Assembly (NCBI RefSeq): GCF_958298935.1
Contig: NC_084922.1
Span: 8,682,501 to 8,746,500 of the forward strand
Length of the DNA: 64,000 bases
DNA from: Phragmites australis
Lineage: Eukaryota; Streptophyta; Magnoliopsida; Poales; Poaceae
Reading direction: 5' to 3'
Shown: positions 42,680 to 55,150 of the stretch, piece by piece
Numbering within the stretch: the first letter of the stretch is position 1
How the letters are laid out: every line of letters begins with the position of its first letter
Notes under the pieces: model-generated
Databases searched by the model: none
The model's input: the letters and a program-made list of their open reading frames with translations, nothing else
What the model was told of the DNA's origin: nothing
Translations under genes and position numbers: made by a program

Positions 42680-42800
42680 GGGTGCAAATTAATTAATCTA
42701 GATTCTTATTAGTTTAATCAATTACATTAATTTTTTAAAATAATGTTATTAGTTAAAATAAAAAGAGACGTAGATATCTTAAGTTTACCGATTTGCACCC
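42680..42800. mobile_element. Small Stowaway-like MITE
   Basis: 121 bp with ends GGGTGCAAAT and ATTTGCACCC, AT-rich inside. TA lies at 42678-42679 on the left and, after one extra C, at 42802-42803 on the right, consistent with a Tc1/mariner-type TSD. Confidence 0.65.
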
Positions 42801-42803
42801 CTA

Positions 42804-44249
42804 TAATTACAATATGGATACGGTACTCGGTGCACCTACTACTATTGTGCGTGCAGCGGTGCAGGCGATTTGCGTCCCGGTTGAGGAGGAGCGAGCTGTG
42901 CTGTCACGGTCGGATTCAGATACATTTGCAGTAGTGTGACTTGCTGGTGAACCGGGACGTTGATGGGCATTAGCTGTTGCCCACTCGGTGGTGCGTACAG
43001 GAAAGGAGGTGATGATTTGCGATGGCGTAATGGTAAGGCTCGGTTGCGCAAATGAAACCTTCTTATAGTACAAAGGCCAATGAACCTTTTTTCCTTTAAC
43101 TGCGAGGAAGGCAAATGAAACAAAATGTAAAGTATGAGTTTAGACGCACGAGAGGCGCAATGGCAGTAGCTTTGGTTTGGACTCTGAATACGGCCATAGA
43201 AAATGCCTGGACCGAAATCAAGTACAAAATGCTTTGGTTTGGGCTTGTAATGTCAAAACAGAGTCATACAGTCCATCTCTATCTAGCCCACGATGAGGGA
43301 GCGCATAAATGCATGGGCTACATTTTGTTAGAAGGTGGTAGCTCTGGATTTGACCTCCCTCTCACTCCGGCGAGGTGTTGGCCGTGTAGTTCATCGGTTC
43401 ATATGCATCTTGGTTGTTTGAGGTGCTGACTCTTGCGGCATCAAAATGTTTACGAGTTCTCAGCACGGACAGGGAGAAGTACAAGGCTTCGGTCTCGACG
43501 TTTAGTTATGGCAGAGGCAACCGGAGAAGAAGAACAAGACATGTGCGTCTTTACTTGTAATTTTTGTTTCTCTCATGGTATTGTTTGTAAAACCCTAGGG
43601 ATGTACTGCTTCTAAATTAATAGAATTCTCCTTTCTAAAAAAACATTTTATTTCGAGGAAAATGTGTGGGCCACATCACTAGATGGAGGTATGGCTTCGG
43701 ATTATGAGTTTATCACCATAATGTCACATGTTTCAATTTTCCCCATTTAGACGAGGAATCCGTTTTTTTGTTATTTTTTTATTTTTTAAGTTGTATACAT
43801 CTTAATTATATAGAGATCAAAAATGAACTCGTTCTAACGATAAGAGATAATAAAGTTTTTTATCGGATAAAATATATCACTAGCCGAATCTCAGGCCCAT
43901 GGTTATGTAAGAAAGTGAGGCCCAAACCAACCCATTAAATTTTATTAGGGCCCAAGATGAATCGATAAAAGTTCATCCGCCCGGTCTGGTAGGTAGTAGA
44001 AGTCCAGCATCGTCCACAAAAATTATTCCAAGCACCCATCAGATTTAGATAAGGTTCGGAGGGGTGGTGATGTCTATCATTTTTATATATGTTTTTCCCT
44101 GCTCTGGTGATGGCTACAGCTCAAATCACATCACTTGCGATTTAAGATGTTATATAAGTCATTTGTACGGTAATTATAAGCTTATTATGCTCGTGGAGGT
44201 GATGATGTTATTTCCCTTTTGCAGTATGTATTTCCGGTAGGACTTTTTC
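42804..44249. other. Intergenic, no gene recognised
   Basis: Frames of up to 104 codons (43115-43429) have no domain. A GC-richer part at 42840-43000 does not look coding. The region ends at the TSD of the copia element. Confidence 0.45.
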
Positions 44250-44254
44250 ATACG

Positions 44255-44457
44255 TGAAGAGAGTTGGACTCGGGACAAGACTTGCGCAAGCGCCGCACAC
44301 GCAGAGCAGGGCGCACATCTATTATAAAGGCCGATGAGGCCGGGTGATTACACGGTCAAATTGGCCAATACATGATTTACAAAAACTAATTAGAAAACGA
44401 ATCAAACTACGTTAAGGTAGTTATGATACAACAGATTACAATCCAAATTTCCAAACA
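44255..44457 (-). repeat. 3' LTR of the copia element
   Basis: 203 bp, TG at 44255 and CA at 44456-44457 on plus, shorter than the 5' LTR because the latter has a small internal duplication near 50592-50610. Confidence 0.9.
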
Positions 44458-44553
44458 TCCTTTAGTCAAATCGGGAGGATCTGGATGGTAAGACTGGACT
44501 CAAAATCCAAGAATAGCTGCATCAGAAGGCCCTTCGTCATGATATCCACAAAT

Positions 44554-46130
44554 TGTAGTGGTGGAAATATTGGAGGGAATAGTGACGTTTTGAGAGAGAA
44601 TAAATTATGATACTTAGAATCTATTTTAGCTTTTAAAACTATATAAAATAAATCTATATCAATTTTTATCTAAATATGCTCTAAATTTATCTAGTGTGTC
44701 TACTCTATCAATTAAAGCGTTTGCAACCTATCTAAAAAGGTAAATTGCAAGAATGTAAATGTGAAAACGTAAATAAGGTAGATAGAGCAAACTCGGAATA
44801 AAGATTTTTATCTCGTGTTATCGATAGCATAAATATCACACTTAGTCCACGTTAGAGCTCTACCAATGATATGCTATTGGACGGCACCCGGTCATGGCTA
44901 TTAAGCCGCCAAATCACAGAGATAAGATCTCAACTCGGATGAGCCATCAAACCACCAAGATAATACCTCACCACAAACTTCTCTTCCTGTCCCTTACCGC
45001 CGTGATCACTTTAAAGCTTGAGCCACAAAGATAAGGGTCCGCGTCCCCGCAAAATCAACTTGCTACCGCTTCACACCAAGTCAGAGGGTCAACAAGCTTG
45101 CCGACGAGTCACTAAGACTCCAACGTGCCGGCAAACCAAGAGGTATAAACTTGGATCATTCCTTAATCCAATCTTTAGGTAACAATCACTTAGCAACATA
45201 CTCTCTATGCCTATAGCACTAATCACTTTCTAATTGTGTGCTTAATCACATTGAATGATCACTTTAAGCACTTTGGTGGCTTTTATGTCTTCTCAATTGT
45301 ATATGAATTTCTCAGGACTCCAACAGCATACCATACCTTTAAATGACTAAGTGGAGGGGTATTTATAGCATCAAACTCGCCAACTAGCCATTTCCCAACA
45401 GCTCAGAAAAGCTGTTAACACCGAATGATCTGGTGAAAATAGTAGTACTAACACTAGATCATCCGGTGAGTATAAAGTCAGAAACTAGCCGTTGGAACTC
45501 CACTCAAAGCCTCTGCAGATATCGGACCTTCTGATGAGTTATCTTGAGCCAGATCGTGTCACTTCTTCTCTATGTCAAATGCTCTGGTGCATTCATCTCT
45601 ATGATCACCAGTCTATCCGGTGAGTTGATCTTCATTCTTCAGCACTTGAAGTCATCTTTGCAAGAACTGCTCTGGTGCTATACTCCGGTATGCACAAATC
45701 AAGCATCGGACCTTTCGGTGGGTTGATCTTCAGTCTTTGCATTTGCATTCTTCTCTGCAAAAAATATTTCGGTGCTATCCAGTGTAGATCACCGGACTAT
45801 CTAGTGAGGTTACCAGCTTTATTCCTTTTGTCAGAAATGCTCTGGTGAGTTCAACACATAGAGTACTAGACTATCCAATGAGACTGTCAGCCTCCATGTA
45901 CAATACTCCGATGAGTGCAAACTCTATTGCACCAGACTATCCGGTGATGTCAATTCTCTTAGAACTTCTCCAATTAAATCAAACTTTATCCCGACTATGG
46001 TGGCTTCTTGATGTATTGCATCCATAATAACTACTAACATATATTCTTGATAAACATATTAGTCACAATGACTATATTGTTATTAATCACTAAAATCACA
46101 ATTATAGCATAATGGACCATTTTTGCTACA
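44554..46130 (-). mobile_element. Solo LTR, SIRE/Maximus-like copia, nested
   Basis: On minus it starts TGTAGCAAAAATGGTCC (46130) and continues with TTTAGTGATTAATAACAA, a typical SIRE-type LTR start. A TATA box lies at 45360-45367. Clustered TCACCGGATAGTCTGG-type motifs lie upstream of it at 45420-45950. The outer copia RNase H frame stops at its right edge and resumes at its left edge (QFVDIMTKGL), which fixes both ends well. The 5-bp flanks (CAAAT and AACAT) are not identical, so the TSD has decayed or an end is off by a base or two. Confidence 0.8.
45360..45367 (-). promoter_or_regulatory. TATA box of the nested SIRE-like LTR
   Basis: On minus TATAAATA followed by CCCC, after the repeated CCGG-motif region; the arrangement matches the LTR-like region with a TATA box at 61725. 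Confidence 0.6.
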
Positions 46131-49100
46131 AACATGAAGCACGTGAACCTGCCCGCGAGACACCTTTTCACGAACGAAATGAATGTCAATCTCGATATGT
46201 TTCATACGCTTGTGTTGAATAGGGATCGAAGACATGTGGACGCACTAACCTTGTCGCATAACACAACTGTAGCCAAGGTGAGGGGGCGATGAAGTTCCTG
46301 TAAGAGCTGACATAGCCAACAACTTTTAGCAACAACATGAGCAACCTTGCGGTACTCAGCCTTGGCACTGGACTGTGAGACAATGGCTTGGTTTTGACGA
46401 CCACGACACCATATTGTCACCTAAGTAAATGCAGTAGCCAAACATCGAGCGACGGGAGTCTAGACAACCTGCCCAATCGACGTCAAGCAATAGCTGTCGG
46501 TTGAAGAGACGGTGAGTTGAAGACCAAAACCAATAGTACCCTTGACATAGTGAAGAATACGCTTGACAAGAGCAAAATGAGGTTCTATGGGATGCATGCA
46601 TGTAGAGACAAAGCCTGCTGGACAGCATAAGCAAGATCTGGATGTGTCAGTGTGAGATACTGCAAAGTGCCAACCAAACTCTAGTACTCAGTTGGATCAG
46701 AGACAGGTGCACCATCTGTAGCGGAGAGCTTGATGCGCATGTCGACTGGCATAGGAGATGGATGGCACTCGGACATCCTAACTCGTTGGAGAAGATCGGC
46801 AACATACTAGTGCTGGGAGAGAAATAACCCACTAGACATCCGTGTGACGGACACACCAAGGAATAAGTGCATATCACCCAGATTGGTCATGGAGAACTCC
46901 GAGCCAAGACAACGGGTGAAACGATGAAGAAGAGCAGGCAAAGATACTGTCAAGATGATGTCGTCGACATAGAGCAAAAGGTATGCCATATTGCTATTGT
47001 GTTTGAACACGAAGAGCGAAGTGTCGGAGACTAAAGCAACGAAACCCAGCATGCCAAGATATGAAGTGAAACGTTGGTACCACGCTCGTGGGGCCTGCTT
47101 GAGACCATAGAGAGATCTATGCAGGCGGCAAACATAGTCAGGGCACGTGGGGTTAGCGGAATTGCAAGACTGCTGGCAATACACTATCTTGTCGAGATGT
47201 GCATGAAGAAAAGGATTCTTAGCATCAAATTAGCGGATCAGCTAGGAGGATGAAGTGGTGATGCTTAGCACAGTCTAAATGGTTGTCGGCTTCACAACCG
47301 GGCTAAAAGTCTCGTAGTCAATGCTCAATTGTTGAGAACAGCCACACACAACCCAACGCGCCTTGTAACGTGCAAGAGCATTGTCAGAGCGAAACTTATG
47401 CTTGAAGACCCATTTTCCAGTGATGACATTGGCGCCAGCGGGTCAAGGAATGAGAGACTAGGTGTGATTATAAACCAAGGCTTGGAACTTGTCGGCCATA
47501 GCTTGCTTCCAATGTGGATCCTAATTAAGAGTGGTACGATGAGTCCGAGGAACCGATGAAACAAACTAAACGGTGGCCGAGAAGTTCAATCAATCAACCA
47601 GAAACATCGTGCCAGACTTAGCACGTGTTTGCATGTGATGCGGCCCAGTGGAGGGGCACGCGATAGGCATAGGAGCCCCGGTTAGAGGTGTAGGAGGCAC
47701 CTTTGTGACAGCTGGGCGAAGCAGCACGGTCGGAGGTGCATGGGGGCACCTCTACGATGATTGAATCGAGACTAGCCAAGCACCTCTGCGATAGTTGGTG
47801 GAAGCAAATGCATATCAGTGGTGTAGCTACTAGGAACGCTCGAGCGCTGGAGCACAACGTGCGTGCTGTAGCTGGGCACGTGTGTTGGCCCAAAGACCTG
47901 CCGGAGCCTATCAAGCACATAGGACCAGAGCCACAAGAGAGAGGAGGCACACCAAACTCCAGTAAAAAAATCCAAAGAGTCAGGGACTGAGGAAGATGGC
48001 GATGAAATGTGAGAAGCAAAGGGAAACGCAGACTCGTCGAAAATAACATGGCCGAAATTATGACTCAGTTAGTTGTGAGGTCAAGGCAGCGATAACCTTG
48101 GTGAGAGATAGGATATCCGAGAAAAACACAAGCGACCGAGTGAGGATGAAGTTTGTGGGGAGCTGTGGTATGGTGTTCGGATTGCAAAGACACCCGAAAA
48201 CGCGGAGGTGGGAGTATGTTGGTGGTTAATTGTAAAGAAGCTGAAATGGAATGGAATTGGGAATCATGGGAGAGGGTTGTTGATTCAACAAGTATGTGGT
48301 TGTGGAGAGCGCTTCAGCCAAAGAAGTAGGCATACATAACACTATTGTTAAGGGTGCGAAGAGTATGCTTGGCCTTGCCGTTTTGCTGCTGTGTATATGG
48401 GCAAGAGAGGAGCAACAAAATGCCATGTCGGAGAAGAAACTGAGAGGTGGCGTGGTTCACAAATTCAATGCGCTGCTAGCCTGAAGTGCGTTGAGAGGGA
48501 GACCAAATTGAGTTTTAACAAAAGCATGAAAGTGAACCAGAGTTAAGTGAACATCGGATTTTTGTTTGAGAAGAAAAGTCCAGCAGTAATAAGAGAAATC
48601 ATCAATCAACACAAGATAATATAGACCCTTATCACTAGAGAGGTCCAAACATCACAATGGACTAGCTCGAACAACTCAGAGGGAAAAGTAGTAGAACTAT
48701 TAAAGGGAAGACACACATGTTTGCCTAATTGACAGGCATGACACAAGCCACGATCTATCTTATTACAAGCTATAAGAGAAGACTTGTGTAAAGTATCTAG
48801 AACGACGACGTCAGGATGACCAATATGCTGGTGCCAAATAGATGATGATGCAGCAACGGAGAGAAGCGTGCCTGCCGTGAATGAGGGAGGCTGCGTCACA
48901 AAGGTGTAAAGATCATTGTTGCTATACACAAAGAATCTCGTGCCACATCTAGTAGTCCTTCATAGAAAACCCACAAGAGTGAAACTCAATGGTACATAAA
49001 TTATCTCGAGTGAATTGTCAGATGAAAAACAAATTTTTAAGGAGGGAAGGAACAAGAAGGATGTTGTTCAGAACAAAGTTGGAAGAATGGGTGGGAAGAA

Positions 49101-50315
49101 CAGCGGTGCCACTAGCGGAGATGGGAACGCAAGCACCATTGCCCACAATGACAGACGAGGGATAAGAAGAGGTTGAGAAGAGGAGAGCACACCCTCGTTA
49201 GCGGTCATGTGTGTTGTGGCTCCAATATCAATGACCCACGTGGCGGAAGCCTGCATGGACAAGCCGTTCATAGTGGAGATGAGACCGACTTGATCCCACG
49301 AGGGCTGAGCACCCGTCAATGATGACGTATAGGAAGGGACGAGTAACATCTGGTACACTTGATAAGGAGCCTGAGGATGTACACCCAGGAGTTCAGCACC
49401 ACTAGAGACTAGGCACCACTACTGAGCTGAGGGCTGCATAATCATGGGGTTGAAGCAAACCCATGGTCCGTGCTGTTGAGGAGCAGACGCCATAGGAATA
49501 GGGATGGAGGTGGACACCATCTTGGCACGTCGTGCCTTACCACCGTGCTTGGAGCCGAAGGAAGTCCTGCTATTAGATCAGCCGGATGCATTACATGCCG
49601 AGGTTGGTGTAGAGGCAATGAGTGCAGAGGCGCCACCAGCAGTGGGGGCGGTGGCATTGGCCATGCGGAGTTTGGCCATTTGGAGAGTGGACCGAGCAAA
49701 GGCAAACGTCGGGAACATATTTTTGGCGCTGAGGAGATCCGCCTAATTGCTAAATAGAGGGGTGAGGCCACGGATCATATTCAGGGCGACCTATGGGTCG
49801 GTGATCGCATAGCCGAGATTGTGAAGAGAGTCAATGAAGAGTTTGAGGCGTTGACAATAATCCGAGATAGTCATATCGCCTTGGACCAGTGTGTGACACT
49901 AGTTGCTAACGTAGATGGCTTGTTGTTCTTTGTTGTTGCAAAACTGCTCCTTGATAGCAACCTAAAGATCGCGAGCACGTTGATTGGGTTCCATTGTGAC
50001 GTCGAGGACATCGGCAGTGGCCGAGCCGTACATCCACGAAAGAACAAAATAGTCGGCCTGGACCCATGCGGGATCATCAGGGTTGGAGGCAGCGGTGCCG
50101 TCAATGTGAGCAAGAAGACCGAACTTGCCGCACATGGTGGTGAAAAACTAACACCACTTGGTGTAGTTCGACACTGCGAAGTCGAAGTTGAGGATGACAC
50201 GAATGTGGGCTTTGGTGAAGACGATATTGACAGAGTTGCTCGAGGAGAACACCGCGGTGGAGATGGCGATGTTGGTGGCGAGGGTGGTGTCGACCTGAGC
50301 TACAGAAGAGGCCAT
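46131..50315 (-). pseudogene. Copia gag-pol remnant
   Basis: Gag starts at ATG 50315-50313 (MASSVAQVDTT) with the usual LNFDFAVSNYTKWCQFF region. Protease is at about 49250 (ATWVIDIGATTHMTANEG, where the catalytic D-S-G is D-I-G). The gag-pre-integrase domain is at 48840-48690 (WHQHIGHPDVVVLDTL, CHACQLGKH). Integrase starts at 48650 (YYLVLIDDFSYYCW). Reverse transcriptase is at 47180-46800 with SLYGLKQAPRAWYQRF and the active-site YVDDIIL intact. RNase H runs from 46630 and continues beyond the nested LTR to about 44470. Many stops and frameshifts break it into at least eight pieces. The order protease-integrase-RT is diagnostic of copia. Confidence 0.92.
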
Positions 50316-50406
50316 GATGCGCAGCCTGGCAGGGAAGTAGCAAAAGAGGATCGACGACAGTTGAAAAAGCTGGTGATAGACTAGGGTTTAGAAGCTAGAC
50401 CTAGAC

Positions 50407-50418
50407 TCGTGATACCAT
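50407..50418 (-). other. Primer-binding site, initiator methionine tRNA
   Basis: On minus TGGTATCACGAG, directly after the 5' LTR; close to the canonical TGGTATCAGAGC used by copia elements. Confidence 0.8.
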
Positions 50419-50634
50419 AAAGAGAGTTGGACTCAGGACAAGCCTTGTGCAAGTGCGGCATACGCAGAGCAGAGGCACACATCTATTATAAAGGCCGATG
50501 AGGCCTGGTGATTACACGGTCGAATCGGCCAATACATGATTTATAGGAACTAATTAGGAAGCAAATCAAACTATGTTAGGGTACTTACGATACAGCAGAT
50601 TGATACAGCAAATTACGGTCCACATTTCCTAACA
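50419..50634 (-). repeat. 5' LTR of the copia element
   Basis: 216 bp, starting on minus TGTTAGGAAATG at 50634; partner of 44255-44457. Confidence 0.9.
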
Positions 50635-50639
50635 ATACG

Positions 50640-52487
50640 TATATTCGCGCATGAATTTCTTAAGAAACAGGAAGGGTAGGGAGACTAAGCAGTACATGAC
50701 AACACCGAAATAAAAACTGTTATTGTGTAAAGTCCAGCATCCAATATTTGAACAAGGTAAGAAAATCGACTGAAACTTGACGTGCAGCAGTCCTGTCCTC
50801 GAGGCCTCCAACTTGGAATCCAAAACCAGCAGTCGATCACGGCCCCTGCCCCGTACGCTCCTGCGGCTGCGGGTGCCGCTCGCCGGCCGGCGGCCGCAGC
50901 CAGGATCCAATCTCGTGTCAGTTCCAACTCGCCGGCTCCGTCCCAGGCCAAACACTCCAACCTCACCCGGGCTCTTCCGCCTTGCGAACCGTCTCGGGCA
51001 CTCTGCCGCGCGTGCCCGCTCCGCTCTGCTCGCACGACCCCTGCGGACCTGTCAAAACTCGGATACCGTACCGCACATCGACCACGGCATCCGACGCCGC
51101 TCCCACGTCGCCGACACCGCTAGCTGCTCTCCCCGCTCCGCGGTCTCCCCAGCCACAGCGAGAAGCACGAAACCAAGCGGAAACGCCGAGAAAAACGCAG
51201 GATGATCGAGCGCCGTCCAAAGTATCCACTGACTGACTGCTGCGCGCCGGGGCGGCCGTCGGAACGTCGGTCACTGTCACCCGCAGCTCGCGTACGTCGC
51301 CGTCTGCCATCCCTGGGTTTTTCTCCTGTCACGACCTGACTGCGGCCCGAGTCGTCCGAGTCGCAGTGCCATGTTCTTACTGGTCTCGAGCTCTTTATTG
51401 CGATGTACGACGTTTACGAGACTTACTGCTGCACTCGACGTGCACTGCTACTGCCGCCTTGTGAACAATCCGGCGACGAAGTTCAGACCTGAAAAGGATG
51501 CACTTACCTCATGCAGTCCACACCAGCATCCAATGCATGCTCGTGATGTCACCTGTAAACGTGACCCGTTGAACGGAATGAAGTCTGTTTGAAGTTTGAA
51601 CTCCGATCCGATTCCGATACGTAGGTCAGTTGAAGCCCCGGGTAGCATGTAATAGGTACGTGGCCAACCATAGCCGGACAAGCAGTGTCCGTCCCCGTCG
51701 CACCGGCCACCGTGGGAGCATGGGAAATTGTGGAGGCAACAAGTGGTGGTCGATTGCCTACTGTCCGTTCGAAGAATACGGCGTGCAGAAGATGGCGACA
51801 CGTGAGTCAATACTCCAGTGATATAATCGTGCACCTCTTGTTGCAGACTTGACGTCGATTCGGTGACTTCTCTAGAGTGCGTTTTACCCTATGATAAAAA
51901 TTTATCTTTGCCCATGCATGCTGGCTACCACGTGTGTGCTTGCTCTGTCACGACTCATGATCGGGGTTGAGGTCACTCAGCATCCTGCACGTGACGATTT
52001 AATACCATCGCAATTTCCCGTTTAGAATATACCTGCTGCCGAGTGTTAAACAGCAGCGTAATGCTATCGCCGTGACCGTGAAGACAAGCAGGAGATGATC
52101 CAAACCGTGACTTTTTTTCTTCTTATAGAAAATTAAAAAGAAACAGAAAGGCGTCGGAACTGCGAAGTGACCATGAGCATTGAGCGGACAGAGACAGGCA
52201 GCCACGGGAGGATGCAAAGTTGGAACGAACAGACAGGGACGGCATCGCGCGCACCGGCGCACGGCCCGTCGTGAAGCCCGGTCTCTGGAGAGAGAGAGAG
52301 AGACGTACGCGTGCACTCTTCGTCTCTTCGAAAGCGTGTACCACATCCACCTCACCCTCACGACGTCACGCCAACCGTCACGCAGCCGGGCCCACAAGCT
52401 GTCCGTTCCCGTCCCCCCGCGCGTGGGCTCACCGGACCCCACGTGGTCGCCCCGCGGACACGGTTCGCCGTTAAGCACGGGTCAATT
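50640..52487. other. GC-rich patch without a supportable gene
   Basis: The stretches 50780-51340 and 52170-52480 are GC-rich with frames of up to 142-159 codons on both strands. None contains a domain and opposite-strand frames overlap throughout. CT/GA runs and TGACGT-like words at 52280-52380 resemble a promoter or 5' UTR, but no following exon is recognised. They may be remnants of a lost gene. Confidence 0.4.
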
Positions 52488-52700
52488 AGGCCCTGTTAGT
52501 TTTTTTTTATTCTGATTGTTATTTTAGTTTTAAATCATAAAAGCAAAAATAAATAATCATAATATAAAAACTGATTCTCACAATTTATAAATCAAATTGT
52601 ATTATAAAATCTTATAATATACAATCTAAGTAGAAATAAGCTTTTCCAGATTCTATAACTAAACTAGATTCTCGTAATATAAAATTAAAACAAACAGATC
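52488..52700. mobile_element. MITE-like AT-rich element
   Basis: A sharp switch from GC-rich to AT-rich, bounded by GGCCCTGTTAGTTTTTTTT on the left and AAAACAAACAGATC on the right, which form a weak inverted repeat (CTGTTNGTTT). Internal 'CTAGATTCTCGTAATATA' and 'ATAATATAAAAACTGATTCTCAC' stretches suggest internal self-complementarity. No clear TSD. Confidence 0.5.
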
Positions 52701-54976
52701 TTTAAACGCCAACAGATTTGCTTTGTTTAATACCGGCTCAAGAGTCAGCAGGATTGGCTCCCAGAAGGCCACGATTCCTTTGAAAGGCTGGCGACTCGCA
52801 TAGCATAATTGTCACGGGTTACCATCCCTGGAGGCATTATCCTGACACGGCATGGAATTAATTCTTTAGTGACCGTTTACTGTACGTTTTCATGGGATAT
52901 ATCTGGATCCTGGGACTGAATGATATGTCCAACTGTAATGCTATCTACATGAGATCAAACATTGATGGAGCAGTAATGGAATTGCCTAATCAGGTATTGC
53001 GCATAATGCCTGTGCGTTAGATTTGGAAACAACTTAAGCCATTCGCTATACAGATTCGCTGTACATTTTGAATTTGAATTTGGAGGATATTGCTAGCTGT
53101 TCTCTCGTCCAGATGACATCAAACAATGATTGGGGTGTTATGGGATTCCTTGTTCGGGTTTGGCCAGATTTTGTATTGCTTGAATAGGAGGAATATGCTT
53201 CCGCACATAATAAATGATGGTCCCAAATAGATCAAAGCACAGAAGGGGATTTGCCCTGACATTAGAAGGCCTGCAACCAAATCTGAAAAATCATTTATAA
53301 TGTTCTCTACATTTGGTAGATTTGGCTAATGGTTGATCTGTACAACAGATCAAACATAATATATATACGTTGTATGCCGTATACTTGGAAGTTTTGGCTA
53401 ATGGTTCTATCGTTAAATGACAGTATCAAACAACAAAGGACTATTGCTAATTGAGATACTGCCAAAGTTTATAGTTCTCTTCAACTGTATCACATGTAGC
53501 ACAAAAAGAAGGTTGAACTTTACCTAAGCGACTTTCGTTTCTCTACACAAGAAACTTACACAAGGTGGGGTTAGAAGTATTTGAACCAAAATTTTATTAT
53601 TTTTCTAAGCACGATCTGAATGTACTTAAAGAAGTTAGAATGGCCTCTGAGTTTTAGGTTGCTGACCAGAAGAAAAAGAAATTATTTTTTAACCATGATA
53701 AAATGTTAAAGTTTTCAAAGTTTTTCTTCTTCTTTGAATACACGTATAAAAGACATATCAGCTTAACTTATCCATACAGCTGGCACCTCATACAACAGAG
53801 CATAAACGTTCTATGTTAAATATCAAATCCTGTAAAATCCAGTAAAAAGCTACCTTCTATGTAAGAAATAAAGTTTAACATATTTCAATGATGATTCCAT
53901 TTCAACTTTTAGCGCATTAACGCTTCTGCAAAGCAACCGGTTGCGCTAATTATGAACTTTTTGTGTATTCATAGTAATGCTTAGCACATTGATGTTTCTT
54001 CTGCAAATCAATTGGTATCGCTAATTACGAAAACTTGCGTATTCATAGTAACTCCTAAGCGCAATAACGTTTCGCAAAGCAATCATTCGCCCCAATTACG
54101 CAAGTTATCAGTTTTTATAATGACACACGCCATCATTTTGGGTAGCATAGTTACAATGTTTAATTGCACCAAATTAACACAAGTAATTACTCTTGAAGCG
54201 TTGTTACCTTACGCATCTATAGTATAATCATTTTTAGTGATTGAGAAACTGCTCTTACTTACACCGCATCAACGGTACATTCAATTACGCCCATTAGTGA
54301 TGTACGACAAGCAAATTACTCTATGCGAATTATATCCACTACATCTTTTACTACTGTATGCAAGAACTTCGTATATTGAAAATAGTCAATCTAGAGTTTG
54401 TACATGTGCTTTAGTCTATCAAATAGTCTACATTTATTTATTATAAAGTACACTACACAACACGTAGCACCAACGCCCAATCTATTTTTTAATTTTTATT
54501 CCTAATTATACTTAGACAACACAACCACCCGCAGCACACCGTTTGATTATTTGAATAAGCAGATAGCCCATGCCTGCCCTGACCCGTACGGAACAGAAGT
54601 AGAAAAACGACACTCGTGTGTACAGTGCTGGGTGTCCCAATGCGACGGCGCCGGGCGGATGCCTGGCCCACCCGTTGGCCCCCAAAACCGAGTACCCGGC
54701 GAGTGACGGAGTGAGAAGCGGTCTCACCACGAAGCCGACCAATCGAATTGGCGAGGCGGATAGAGAGACAGGGAGACAGACAGACGGCCGCGTACTAGAA
54801 GGCTCGTACTCTCGCGCACACGGACAGAGACATGCGGACGCGCACTCGTTACTCGCTTTCTCCGTTCTCCCTAGCCGCGTAGGCCGCGGTTGCGCCTGCC
54901 TCTGCCCGCGCGCGGTCAGCCACCTTCCCTCCCACCTTCCTCCGCGATACCGCGTGGTCCTCCCGCCCCGGTACCT
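52701..54976. other. Intergenic and upstream region of the ALP1-like gene
   Basis: AT-rich until 54550, with a 72-75-bp imperfect repeat at 53911-54130. From 54600 the sequence turns GC-rich; the 178-codon plus frame ending at 55154 overlaps the gene start and has no domain, so it is treated as promoter and 5' UTR. Confidence 0.5.
53911..54130. repeat. Imperfect tandem repeat, three copies of 72-75 bp
   Basis: Units begin AGCGCATTAACG (53911), AGCACATTGATG (53983) and AGCGCAATAACG (54058). Each continues with GCAAA-CAA and then AATTA(C/T)G, and the first two also with GTATTCATAGTAA. No coding role. Confidence 0.8.
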
Positions 54977-54984
54977 ATATATAC
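54977..54984 (+). promoter_or_regulatory. TATA box of the ALP1-like gene
   Basis: TATATATA within a GC-rich stretch, 167 bp upstream of the start codon. It gives a 5' UTR of roughly 135-145 nt that is rich in CT. Confidence 0.7.
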
Positions 54985-55150
54985 CGCCCTCCCGTCTCCT
55001 TCCCCCTCCAGCCTTGAAAGCCTCCGGTCACTCATCTCAGTCCTCAACATCACAGCGAGCCTTATCAGATCGCCACCCAGAACTTCTAGAGAGATCAATC
55101 CAATCCTTCCTTACAGCCTCCATCGATCCCGTCTTCTTTTTCGCCCCTAG

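Larger units (their letters stand above)
44255..50634 (-). mobile_element. Ty1/copia retrotransposon, decayed, with a nested LTR
   Basis: The TSD ATACG lies at 44250-44254 and 50635-50639. Short LTRs (203 and 216 bp) bracket a full copia order on minus: primer-binding site, gag, protease, integrase, reverse transcriptase, RNase H. The LTRs differ at roughly one position in seven by eye, pointing to an old insertion. A SIRE-like solo LTR (44554-46130) sits inside the RNase H region. Without it the element is about 4.8 kb, a normal copia size. Confidence 0.95.

Noticed and set aside
50685..51310. Dense GC-rich frames (113-142 codons) as a possible gene
   Set aside because: Frames overlap on both strands, no domain is visible and no splice-consistent exon set could be built.
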